From the NCBI GenBank assembly GCA_964360605.1, contig CAYHXN010000001.1:15388-79387 (forward strand): a DNA stretch of 64,000 nt. Direction: 5' to 3'. Position 1 is the first letter of the stretch. Each line of letters begins with the position of its first letter. Positions 31,639-38,785 of the stretch are shown here, in pieces. The notes under the pieces are model-generated. The model saw nothing but the letters and a program-made list of their open reading frames with translations, searched no databases and was not told the DNA's origin. The translations under genes were made by a program, and so were the position numbers. Origin of the DNA: CAYHXN01 sp964360605 (lineage in GTDB: Bacteria > Patescibacteriota > Minisyncoccia > UBA6257 > WO2-44-18).

Positions 31639-32766
31639 TTAGCGACTCAAACCAACGGCAAATAATGTGGCGGCAGTTGAAAGGTCCCGAATTTTTCCGG
31701 ACTCAATCATTTGCAAACTTTTTTCCCTGGAACAAATAAAATTGCCGATGCCTTGAACCTCGTCACCAAGCGGCTGGTCATCAGTTGTTTTGCAATCAAG
31801 TGCTAGAAATAAGTGGCAAGGGTTAAAATACATATCAGTCACCGGATGAAAAACACCCAGCGGAACCATCTGACCAGCAACAAGTTTTGCTTCTTCCGCC
31901 AGTTCGCGGGCTGCGGCATCATACCAACTCTCTCCTTCTTCACGACCTCCAGCAACCAGTTCTGTGCTTAAGCCATCAACTATCTTGCATTGTTTTGTGA
32001 AAACAAAACTTCCATCAGGTAAAACCGGCAAAACCGCGACATACCCGTCTCCCTTACCCGAACAAATAAAAGTATTCTCACATAACGTCTTTCCGTCATA
32101 AAACACATCCACTAAATCGGCCTGAATCCACTTATCATTATGGATATTCTTTTTGACAACTCGCCGGACAAGCGCGGTATTGTCACGTATATTCGCTAAA
32201 CAACGATCGAAGTCAGGTAATTGTAATTTTATCTTTTGAGTCCCAAGATAATAGAAAATGGCCGTAATCGTTGCCATGTCATTGACTTCGCCAACTCGAA
32301 GCATTTCTAAAACATCTTCATGAGGACGATACAGACCAACCTCCGTACTACGAGTCCTGCCTTCGCTATAGTCCCCAAAGGCCAGAAAGATCGCGCATCG
32401 ATGATCGGCTCGTCCAGAAAGCGGAGTGAATTCTCCCACTTTAATAATTTTTCTAGATATGAAGCCAAGATGCCGACCCAATGCATTACTAACCTCTAAA
32501 ACCCAAGATCTCCTAGAAACTTTATTAACCAAAAAAAGTTCCTTACTCGGACCAGAAACGGGATTAATTTTATTTTCCAATAAAATCCGGCCGTCTGGTA
32601 GAATTGGCAACACCGTGCCGTAACAACGTGGCTTTCTAGAAATACGCACAAAATTATTAATAGCTTTATCATTATTAAATTCTGCTCTTACCGTATCAGC
32701 TTTGACTCCCCCGTCTTCATAAAGACACTTCTCTAGAATCACCCGACGGCTAGTCGCAATCTGCAA
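31639..32766 (-). CDS. tandem Nudix protein with one dead and one intact domain
   Basis: 375 residues made of two homologous halves. The second half (about 201-375) has a near-complete Nudix box at 273-294 (G273, E279, R287, E288, E291, E292; the late G is A293). In the first half (about 1-178) the aligned stretch 80-102 has lost every catalytic residue (R86, N94, A95, R98 and H99 replace E, R, E, E, E). Both halves and the single-domain protein at 29286-29855 align from their first residues (ATSRRVI, RRVVKK, ATDRTIK), supporting the TTG start at 32766. The dead half may bind ligand or regulate. It has its own promoter and terminator. Confidence 0.85.
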   Translation of the reverse strand: MQIATSRRVILEKCLYEDGGVKADTVRAEFNNDKAINNFVRISRKPRCYGTVLPILPDGRILLENKINPVSGPSKELFLVNKVSRRSWVLEVSNALGRHLGFISRKIIKVGEFTPLSGRADHRCAIFLAFGDYSEGRTRSTEVGLYRPHEDVLEMLRVGEVNDMATITAIFYYLGTQKIKLQLPDFDRCLANIRDNTALVRRVVKKNIHNDKWIQADLVDVFYDGKTLCENTFICSGKGDGYVAVLPVLPDGSFVFTKQCKIVDGLSTELVAGGREEGESWYDAAARELAEEAKLVAGQMVPLGVFHPVTDMYFNPCHLFLALDCKTTDDQPLGDEVQGIGNFICSREKSLQMIESGKIRDLSTAATLFAVGLSR

Positions 32767-32795
32767 ATTTTTACCCAGTCAAAAAACTACTAGTA

Positions 32796-32823
32796 ATAGT
32801 AGGGCATTTTTTTATTTTGTCAA
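32796..32823 (-). promoter_or_regulatory. promoter for the tandem Nudix gene
   Basis: -35 TTGACA (32818-32823), 16-base spacer, -10 TACTAT (32796-32801) on the minus strand; leader about 23 bases. Confidence 0.6.
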
Positions 32824-32882
32824 GAAAGGAAGGAAAGTAATTTTGCATGAAAAAAGGCCGGTTTTTTGAATTTTAAGAATTA

Positions 32883-33446
32883 TTACACAAAATCAATTTC
32901 ACGAAAATTGCCACGAACCAAATCTGGAAGATAACCTAAACCCTTAAGTAAGGTATTCAGCCCTCGTCCGTGGCCAACAAGTAAAATTAGTTCGTCGGGA
33001 TATTGTCGAACATAACCCTGAACTGCGGAAATGTGACGCTTAAAAACTCCGTTCTCGTTTTCGCCTCCAAAATCGCTAAAGTCATAAGAAGTCATAATCC
33101 CTCGTTGATGATCCGTTCCCAAAACAAAATCACGCACCTTTGGATAAAGTTTTTCCGCTTCATCTCTCATCATTCCTTCCAAAATTCCGTGATTGCATTC
33201 TCGCAACCGCGGGTCGGTAAAAAACGAAACCCCCATAATCTTTGAAATTGTCTCCGCGGTTTCTGACGCCCTATGTAGGTCAGAACTGATTATGCGATTG
33301 ATTTTTGAATAAGCCAATTTCAATTTTTCGGCGATCTCTTTTGACTGCCTTCGGCCATTTTCGTTCAACAATGTATCGCTGTGCCCTTGAATTCTATGAA
33401 TAACGTTCCAATCGGTTTCGCAGTGTCTTATAAGTATAAATTTCAT
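32883..33446 (-). CDS. histidine phosphatase (phosphoglycerate-mutase-like)
   Basis: 187 residues from the ATG at 33446 (family start MKFILIRHCET); an upstream start at 33572 would overlap the divergent gene. The phosphohistidine motif RHCET (R7, H8) and the second histidine in LLVGHGRGLN are present. Likely a phosphatase on a small phospho-metabolite, such as a sugar phosphate or the CobC/GpmB type. Divergent from the P-loop kinase; its promoter (33459-33487) leaves only a leader of about 6 bases. Confidence 0.85.
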   Translation of the reverse strand: MKFILIRHCETDWNVIHRIQGHSDTLLNENGRRQSKEIAEKLKLAYSKINRIISSDLHRASETAETISKIMGVSFFTDPRLRECNHGILEGMMRDEAEKLYPKVRDFVLGTDHQRGIMTSYDFSDFGGENENGVFKRHISAVQGYVRQYPDELILLVGHGRGLNTLLKGLGYLPDLVRGNFREIDFV

Positions 33447-33458
33447 AATACCTACAAA

Positions 33459-33487
33459 ATAATAAGAGATTATGGCAATTTTGTAAA
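33459..33487 (-). promoter_or_regulatory. promoter for the histidine phosphatase
   Basis: -35 TTTACA (33482-33487), 17-base spacer, -10 TATTAT (33459-33464) on the minus strand. Confidence 0.58.
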
Positions 33488-33515
33488 TATTTTTTATTGT
33501 TGTTTTTTTATTATT

Positions 33516-33521
33516 TATAGT
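33516..33521 (+). promoter_or_regulatory. -10 box for the P-loop kinase gene
   Basis: TATAGT 13 bases before the ATG at 33535, with AAGG as a partial Shine-Dalgarno between. The -35 (TTTATT at 17 bases) is poor. Confidence 0.35.
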
Positions 33522-33534
33522 ACCTTTTAAGGTA

Positions 33535-34113
33535 ATGGCTGATAAACCAAAAATTATAGCGATTGTCGGCATGGCTTACTCTGGTAAAAACACGTTAGCC
33601 AATCTTCTATCCAAGAAATTGGGCATTCTTCATGTAGACATAGATGATGTCAGAACGGCTATATTCGGACTGGAAGAGCACCCAAAACCTGATCCGACTT
33701 TGGTTGATCTATCCCCGATAAGAAAATTAGATCAGCTACCGCGTAAGCTTAGCTATAAAGCTATTCTTTTTTTTGCTGAAAAGTTTTCGGAACTTGGAAA
33801 ATCCGTCATCATCAGTGCTACTTTCAGTCAATTTGAAACTCGGGAAAAATTGCGAAGTATCGCTAAAACGAATGGTGCCGAATTAAAATTAATCAAATGC
33901 GAGTTTTTAAATGATACCAAGGAAGAAGTAGAAAAAAGAATAGCGAGTAGACAATTTGGAAAAAATTCACTTTCGTTAATAGTGAATTATGACCAATATC
34001 TTTGGCAAAAATCTATTGAGAAGCCTTTTCAAGAAAATCACTTTCTTATTGATACAAGCCATTCTCCAGAAATTTGTTTAAAAAAAGCGCTAGAATACAT
34101 AAATTCAGACTAA
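33535..34113 (+). CDS. P-loop kinase/NTPase of adenylate-kinase-like fold
   Basis: 192 residues. Walker A GMAYSGKNT at 12-20 (GxxxxGKT/S type with N-T), then a short DIDDVR block (34-39) like the substrate-aspartate of AAA_33/zeta-toxin/shikimate-kinase-like small-molecule kinases, and a lid-like basic stretch EKRIASRQ. Probably phosphorylates a sugar, nucleoside or similar. No partner operon; it is divergent from the phosphatase at 32883. Substrate unknown. Confidence 0.75.
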   Translation: MADKPKIIAIVGMAYSGKNTLANLLSKKLGILHVDIDDVRTAIFGLEEHPKPDPTLVDLSPIRKLDQLPRKLSYKAILFFAEKFSELGKSVIISATFSQFETREKLRSIAKTNGAELKLIKCEFLNDTKEEVEKRIASRQFGKNSLSLIVNYDQYLWQKSIEKPFQENHFLIDTSHSPEICLKKALEYINSD

Positions 34114-34124
34114 CAATTGATTGT

Positions 34125-34149
34125 AAAAAAAACCCGCTTTTGCGGGTTT
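34125..34149 (-). terminator. terminator between convergent genes
   Basis: AAACCCGC/GCGGGTTT stem with TTTT loop; a run of eight T follows on the minus strand, so it mainly ends the HIT-like gene at 34148, but the hairpin could serve both directions. Confidence 0.85.
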
Positions 34150-34975
34150 AAGAATCTTTCAAATATTCGGCAGTTGTTTCTGAAAGCCATGGCGCGACGA
34201 AGTGGCGTTGCGTATATAAAGCCAAATTCTCGTATCCGCCCCAATGATTCAATGCTGGAGTATAAAGCCCGTATTGGAAACCGCGGTTGAAATACAAAGC
34301 TAGGGAATAATCCGGGGATAAACCCTGATCGCTTGTAAATTTGCGGTTACCTAGAATAACCAGTTTTTCTATCAACGCCACAAGGTCTCCATTTTCAGCC
34401 GAATCATTTTCGGTGAAAATGAAACATTGTCCGGCCCTAATTCCTCCAACCGCAACGCTTAAGTTATTTTTCTGTAAAATAACCAGATTGGGGTAATTTT
34501 TATAGGTTTGCCTTATTTCTTCCAAAAATTCCGGAGTTCCATCACCCTCTATTTCATAAATTACATGGTAATGAAGATGAGAAACGTTCTGGCCTCCAAA
34601 AGTTCCTATATGAACCGTAATAAAAAACGGTTTTGAAGAGCGTTCTTGAGCGGCTTTAGTGCCAATTTCTATCGCCTCTGTGATTTTTTCTGCGTCGCCT
34701 AAACTTCTTAACTTTTCTTTAGGCCAGCAAGTGTCCGGAATGACTAACCCATGAAATTCAAAAGGCGTATAAGCATTTTGAACGAGGCGCCAACGTCCGT
34801 TGAAATAGCTTCCTAAAACAGTCTGCGGTTTTTTGCAAAACGGGCAGTTTTCCGAATCCACAACAATATCTTGCTGCCAAGGACGACTTAGTTTAATAGT
34901 AAGACGGCTGCCGCCGGCGATGCTCTTTAATCCTCCGGGCCAAACGTAAAAACGTGCCTTTGACTCATTTTCCAT
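34148..34975 (-). CDS. HIT/GalT-superfamily nucleotide-binding protein
   Basis: 275 residues. CPFC at 44-47 is a possible zinc knuckle, and H133-L-H135-Y-H137 with upstream H122 is the histidine-triad active site of the HIT/GalT superfamily (nucleotidyl transfer or hydrolysis through a histidine intermediate). Longer than simple HIT hydrolases and closer in layout to GalT-like or Ap4A-phosphorylase-like proteins. It may exchange or release NMP from an NDP-sugar. Promoter at 35008-35036 and a Shine-Dalgarno AAAGGAG precede it. Confidence 0.75.
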   Translation of the reverse strand: MENESKARFYVWPGGLKSIAGGSRLTIKLSRPWQQDIVVDSENCPFCKKPQTVLGSYFNGRWRLVQNAYTPFEFHGLVIPDTCWPKEKLRSLGDAEKITEAIEIGTKAAQERSSKPFFITVHIGTFGGQNVSHLHYHVIYEIEGDGTPEFLEEIRQTYKNYPNLVILQKNNLSVAVGGIRAGQCFIFTENDSAENGDLVALIEKLVILGNRKFTSDQGLSPDYSLALYFNRGFQYGLYTPALNHWGGYENLALYTQRHFVAPWLSETTAEYLKDS

Positions 34976-35007
34976 CTCCTATACTCCTTTCAAAGAACAA
35001 TGCTAAG

Positions 35008-35036
35008 AAAATACCGCCTTTTTTAGCGTTCGTCAA
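35008..35036 (-). promoter_or_regulatory. promoter for the HIT-like gene
   Basis: -35 TTGACG (35031-35036), 17-base spacer, -10 TATTTT (35008-35013) on the minus strand; the -35 lies inside the last codons of the GHMP kinase. Confidence 0.55.
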
Positions 35037-36015
35037 TAACTTGAGTTCCTTCGTCAACGAATTGGAATGGATAAACAGTGCCACCCGCCGCTGTTATACC
35101 TCTTTTAAAATTCTCTTGTTTTTTAGACGGAACATAAAAATAAACAAATCCGCCGGCACCAGCGCCAATAATTTTTGCCCCCGTCGCTCCCAACTGGTAT
35201 CCAGTATCAATAAATCTATCCAACTTTTCGTTGGTACAGCTTATATAACACTTCTTTTTTGCCGCTAATAAATTATTAATATTCCCCACGAAATCATCCA
35301 CTCGTCCTTCCACTAAAAATCCGCGTAGTTGGTCGCCCAACTTTACAAACGAAGCGATGTCGGCAAAAATCGCCTCCGAAGTCTCAAAACGCTTATTCAC
35401 TACGTTTAAAACTTCGCTTGCGGATCTCTTCATACCGCTAAAAACTAGAACTAGTTCGTTTTCCAATCTTTTCCGGGTGTTTTCAGAAAAATCAAGTTTA
35501 TTCACGACCACGCTCCCGTCTTTTTCAAAAACCAAATGAAGAATTCCGCCAAAAGCCGCCATATACTGGTCGTATTTACCGATTGGTGCCTTAAGTTTGT
35601 TGATTTCTAGATCAGCCGCTTCCTCGGCTAGATCACGCGGTGAACGAACCGTACCCTTAAAAGCATGGAGCGCGTTTAGTAAGCCCACAGTGAAAGCTCC
35701 CGACGAACCCAAGCCAGAACCCGGCGGTATATCGGAAGTGGAAACAATATTAATGCCACCGTTAAAACCGTGGTCTGATAACGCCTGTCGAATAATGGAA
35801 TTTTTTACTTCTGCCGAGGAAGCCACATTTTCAATGCCTTCTGGATAGTTCAAAGTAATCCGATCATCATCACGCTGGGAAACTTTTACCGTCACAAATT
35901 TGTTTATAGTGGCGCCGCACGCGGTACCGCCGTAGCGTTTCACATACGGCACAAGATCACTACCACCAGTCAAAGTCATTCTGAAGGGGGTTTTTGTTGT
36001 AACGCTTTTTCTCAT
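35023..36015 (-). CDS. GHMP-family sugar kinase (heptose-7-phosphate-kinase-like)
   Basis: 330 residues. N-terminal TPFRMTLTGGSDLVPY matches the substrate loop of GHMP sugar kinases of the D-glycero-D-manno-heptose 7-phosphate kinase (HddA) group; the ATP loop is PPGSGLGSSGAFTVG at 97-111, and GATGAKIIGAGAGGFVYFY is motif III. It would phosphorylate the anomeric carbon of a heptose phosphate or a free sugar such as fucose. The GmhA at 22506 supports a heptose role. Start 7 bases or less from the predicted transcript start. Confidence 0.82.
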   Translation of the reverse strand: MRKSVTTKTPFRMTLTGGSDLVPYVKRYGGTACGATINKFVTVKVSQRDDDRITLNYPEGIENVASSAEVKNSIIRQALSDHGFNGGINIVSTSDIPPGSGLGSSGAFTVGLLNALHAFKGTVRSPRDLAEEAADLEINKLKAPIGKYDQYMAAFGGILHLVFEKDGSVVVNKLDFSENTRKRLENELVLVFSGMKRSASEVLNVVNKRFETSEAIFADIASFVKLGDQLRGFLVEGRVDDFVGNINNLLAAKKKCYISCTNEKLDRFIDTGYQLGATGAKIIGAGAGGFVYFYVPSKKQENFKRGITAAGGTVYPFQFVDEGTQVIDER

Positions 36016-36028
36016 AATTAACTATCTT

Positions 36029-36057
36029 AATTTAATTTTTAAAATTAGGTCTGTCAA
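36029..36057 (-). promoter_or_regulatory. promoter for the GHMP kinase
   Basis: -35 TTGACA (36052-36057), 17-base spacer, -10 TAAATT (36029-36034) on the minus strand. It stands back to back, 2 bases away, with the plus-strand promoter at 36060-36088. Confidence 0.55.
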
Positions 36058-36059
36058 TT

Positions 36060-36088
36060 TTGACTTTTTTAAAAATTAGTTGTAAAAT
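36060..36088 (+). promoter_or_regulatory. promoter for the IMPase gene
   Basis: -35 TTGACT (36060-36065), 17-base spacer, -10 TAAAAT (36083-36088); predicted start near 36095. Confidence 0.68.
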
Positions 36089-36112
36089 CTTATCGGACTT
36101 TTGAAAGGAATA

Positions 36113-37063
36113 ATGATGATGCTGAGTCAGGGTGGCAAAAAACTGGCAGTTGCTTTGGCGCACGTAGGAGTTAGGGCGAAAAGACATTGGGTTAATAGAG
36201 ATTTAACCGTAGGTCAAAGTTTCAATAATCGCCCCGAAGAAGCCATGGATTTTTTCACTACTTTAGATATCGAATTAGATTCTTTCATAGTGAATGAGAT
36301 TAGAGCAGAGTTTTCCATAGATCGATTTCTCACCGAAGAAGGCGCTACCCTTGCTGAAAGAAATGCTGTGGGTGGTAAAAGAGCGGTGATTGATTCATTA
36401 GATGGCTCTTCTAATTTTGCCACCTATCGTCCGGATTTCGGTATCAGTATAGCAATAGAAAACAACGGCTCTCCAATACTGGCTGGTGTAATTACGCCAG
36501 CACGCGGAGAATTATTGTTAGCAGAAAAAGATCGTGGGACTCATTTGATTTCCTGGTATGAAAAAGGAATGGGGGAAGTTTTGGATATGATTGAACAAGA
36601 AACGAGCGTAAAAAAAGTGAGTTTTCAATCATTCGCACTGAAAAATAAAAAGCGATTAGCTTCTCCTCTCCAAACCAGCAGAGTTTATGTCCATACCGGA
36701 AAACGACGTAATTTTGAACTTTCTCCGGACGACAAGTGGAATACAATTTATTCAAAATTAGCCAACCCGGCATGCAGTTTCTGTTGTTCCGTTGCTCTAG
36801 TGGAAGTAGCTTTGGGGAAATTAGACGGCGCGGCTATCGCTTATCAAAATCACTGGGATTATGCCGCGGGAAGATTACTAGTAGAAGAAGCGGGTGGGTG
36901 TTTTGAGGCTTGGGATAGAAGTTGGAACAAACAACTTACGGATAAAGACTTAGCTGAAGCCCACGCTACCAAAGACGAAAATAAAAATGAATGGCTCTGT
37001 CATATTCTTGCCGCAGGGACACCCGAACTTTTAGCCGCTCTTCGTAGTCATTTCGTTTCTTAG
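36113..37063 (+). CDS. inositol-monophosphatase-family sugar phosphatase
   Basis: 316 residues from the ATG at 36113, chosen for AAAGGA just upstream; 36116 is equally spaced, and the TTG at 36101 is unlikely. Family metal site: TLDIELD (about 50-56), TEEG (E75, E76), and VIDSLDGSSNF at 92-102 with D94, D97 and G98 (family D-P-L-D-G-T); the C-terminal motif WDYAAGRLLVEEAGG carries the last aspartate. It hydrolyses a sugar-phosphate or bisphosphonucleotide. Slightly long for the family, with an insertion after about 145. Followed by a terminator and the nucleotidyltransferase. Confidence 0.87.
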   Translation: MMMLSQGGKKLAVALAHVGVRAKRHWVNRDLTVGQSFNNRPEEAMDFFTTLDIELDSFIVNEIRAEFSIDRFLTEEGATLAERNAVGGKRAVIDSLDGSSNFATYRPDFGISIAIENNGSPILAGVITPARGELLLAEKDRGTHLISWYEKGMGEVLDMIEQETSVKKVSFQSFALKNKKRLASPLQTSRVYVHTGKRRNFELSPDDKWNTIYSKLANPACSFCCSVALVEVALGKLDGAAIAYQNHWDYAAGRLLVEEAGGCFEAWDRSWNKQLTDKDLAEAHATKDENKNEWLCHILAAGTPELLAALRSHFVS

Positions 37064-37071
37064 AATTTACG

Positions 37072-37097
37072 CCGCGCTATACAGCGCGGATTTTTTT
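37072..37097 (+). terminator. Rho-independent terminator after the IMPase gene
   Basis: CCGCGCT/AGCGCGG stem with an ATAC loop followed by A and seven T. Confidence 0.9.
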
Positions 37098-37117
37098 ATC
37101 TAAAATAAACTTGAATT

Positions 37118-37945
37118 ATGAAAACGACAGTTAAAAGAGCGGTTTTATTGGTAGCGGGTAAAGGAACGAGGATTATGCCGCTTACTCTCCATCAGCCGAA
37201 AGGCATGGTGGGTATAGTAGACCGGCCAATGATCCACTACATTATTGACGAACTGGCTTCCAACGGCATAAAGAAAATTTTATTGGTAACCTCCCCCAAA
37301 CAACCGCAATTTAAAAAATACGCCGATTACTTACAAAAAGACCCCGAGTGGAAAACTTTGGGAGTTAAAATAAGTTTCGCGGTTCAGAAAAAACCCATAG
37401 GCAGCGCCGACGCGCTTTTAAAAGCTCGGAGGTTTTTGGGGCCAGAGCCGTTCTTGCTTTATTTTTGCGATGACTTATTGGATGATCAGACATCGCCGAC
37501 AAAGAATTTTTTGAATCTTTTTCAAAAGTTTCAACACCCGATTTTAATTTTAGAAAAGATTCCCAAGAACCTGATTGAAAAATACGGCGTAGTTAAAGCC
37601 AAAAAAATAACGGGTGGGTTATATCAAATTTCCGACATAGTGGAAAAACCAAAAATTAAAGAAGCGCCGTCTAATATCGGGGCCATGGGACGTTATTTAC
37701 TGACACCGGAAATTTTTAAATATATATACAAAGCGCAAACGCTCATGAAAGACAAAAAAGAAATCGCCGTAGCAGACGCCTTAAAACTTTATTTTGCCGA
37801 CGGCGGTAAGGCCTACGGCTGGATTTTTAAGGGAGAACACTTTGATGCCGGTTCTAAGATAGGAATTTTAAAAGCCCAAGTACATTTTGGCTTAAAACAT
37901 CCGGAATTTCGCCAACAATTTCTCCGCTTCCTAAAAAACTTTTAA
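37118..37945 (+). CDS. galU: sugar-1-phosphate nucleotidyltransferase (GalU-like)
   Basis: 275 residues. GKGTRIMPLTLHQPKGM at 14-30 is the NTP-binding signature and VDRPMIHYIIDEL follows as in UTP-glucose-1-phosphate uridylyltransferases; YFCDDLL holds the metal aspartate, and VEKP and GEHFDAGSKIG are family motifs. Makes an NDP-sugar and pyrophosphate. GalU is the best match, but an HddC-type or other sugar-1-phosphate role is possible given the nearby heptose-type kinase. TAAAAT 11 bases upstream of the ATG is a weak -10 candidate. Confidence 0.78.
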   Translation: MKTTVKRAVLLVAGKGTRIMPLTLHQPKGMVGIVDRPMIHYIIDELASNGIKKILLVTSPKQPQFKKYADYLQKDPEWKTLGVKISFAVQKKPIGSADALLKARRFLGPEPFLLYFCDDLLDDQTSPTKNFLNLFQKFQHPILILEKIPKNLIEKYGVVKAKKITGGLYQISDIVEKPKIKEAPSNIGAMGRYLLTPEIFKYIYKAQTLMKDKKEIAVADALKLYFADGGKAYGWIFKGEHFDAGSKIGILKAQVHFGLKHPEFRQQFLRFLKNF

Positions 37946-37958
37946 ACAGTAAAATTAT

Positions 37959-38777
37959 TTACTTTTTCCTTGCGATAAAAGAAAAGCCGGCGGTGATTGT
38001 TTCCGCGGCCGGGTGATGAATTAAAAGATAGTCAATAATTTTAAACGGAGAAGTTAAAATAACCATTGTCATCCAAATAAGATCCTTTAAAAACTTATTA
38101 CCGAAAGAAAAAGCCAGAGCTACCCATTCCTGAAAAACGGACAATAAAGCGCACGTCGGACCAACGTCCGGCTTCATTTCCAACATTTCAAAATCTTTAA
38201 AGAGTGCCCTTAAGCCATCGGCAGTCCAACGGTAATAATCTTTCGGGGAGGGGTGGTAAGGAGTAATAAAATTAGTGGAAAGGTACAAAACACCGCCGGG
38301 CTTTAAAACCCGGTGAATTTCCTTGGCAACCTGAACGGGATCTTTCATATGTTCCAATACCCAAGCAAAAATAACGCCGTCCACGGAATTGTCCGCAAAT
38401 GGCAGATCGTGAGCGTCGGCCAGCACGTCTACCATCTCCCACGGATAAATATCCACATTCACAATTTCCGGATGAAGGCGACGATTGCCGGAGCCGATTT
38501 CCAAAACCAAAGCCCCCCGAGGAACATATTTAAAAAGATCTTTAGGCTGTTTTCCTAAAAAAATTGCAGGGGCGACAAAATAAAAGATGAATGAGTACAG
38601 CCAGGGAATTTTTTTAAGAGCGGTTTTGAGTGTATTGATAAATCCTGTGTGAAGATCGCCACGTATTTCTTTATAACCGGCATCTGCAATAAAAAGAGGC
38701 TTGCCGGCAATCAAACGCTCTGGCGGCTTTTTAAAACGAACCGCCGGAGGCAAGGTTTTTTTAAAATCTTGGTTCAT
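37959..38777 (-). CDS. SAM-dependent methyltransferase, type 11
   Basis: 272 residues. SAM motif I VLEIGSGNRR at 91-100, acidic D109 at the end of the next strand, ADAHDLPF and FAWVLEHM further along, then a C-terminal hydrophobic stretch that may touch the membrane. A close paralogue is at 54852-55655. Both are directly beside a large GT-C-type membrane protein, so it may cap or modify the sugar or lipid that protein handles. Substrate unknown. Confidence 0.82.
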   Translation of the reverse strand: MNQDFKKTLPPAVRFKKPPERLIAGKPLFIADAGYKEIRGDLHTGFINTLKTALKKIPWLYSFIFYFVAPAIFLGKQPKDLFKYVPRGALVLEIGSGNRRLHPEIVNVDIYPWEMVDVLADAHDLPFADNSVDGVIFAWVLEHMKDPVQVAKEIHRVLKPGGVLYLSTNFITPYHPSPKDYYRWTADGLRALFKDFEMLEMKPDVGPTCALLSVFQEWVALAFSFGNKFLKDLIWMTMVILTSPFKIIDYLLIHHPAAETITAGFSFIARKK

Positions 38778-38785
38778 AAAATTAG

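Noticed and set aside
32848..32876. Terminator between the phosphatase and tandem Nudix genes
   Set aside because: The CCGG core has no room for a loop; only A/T runs remain.
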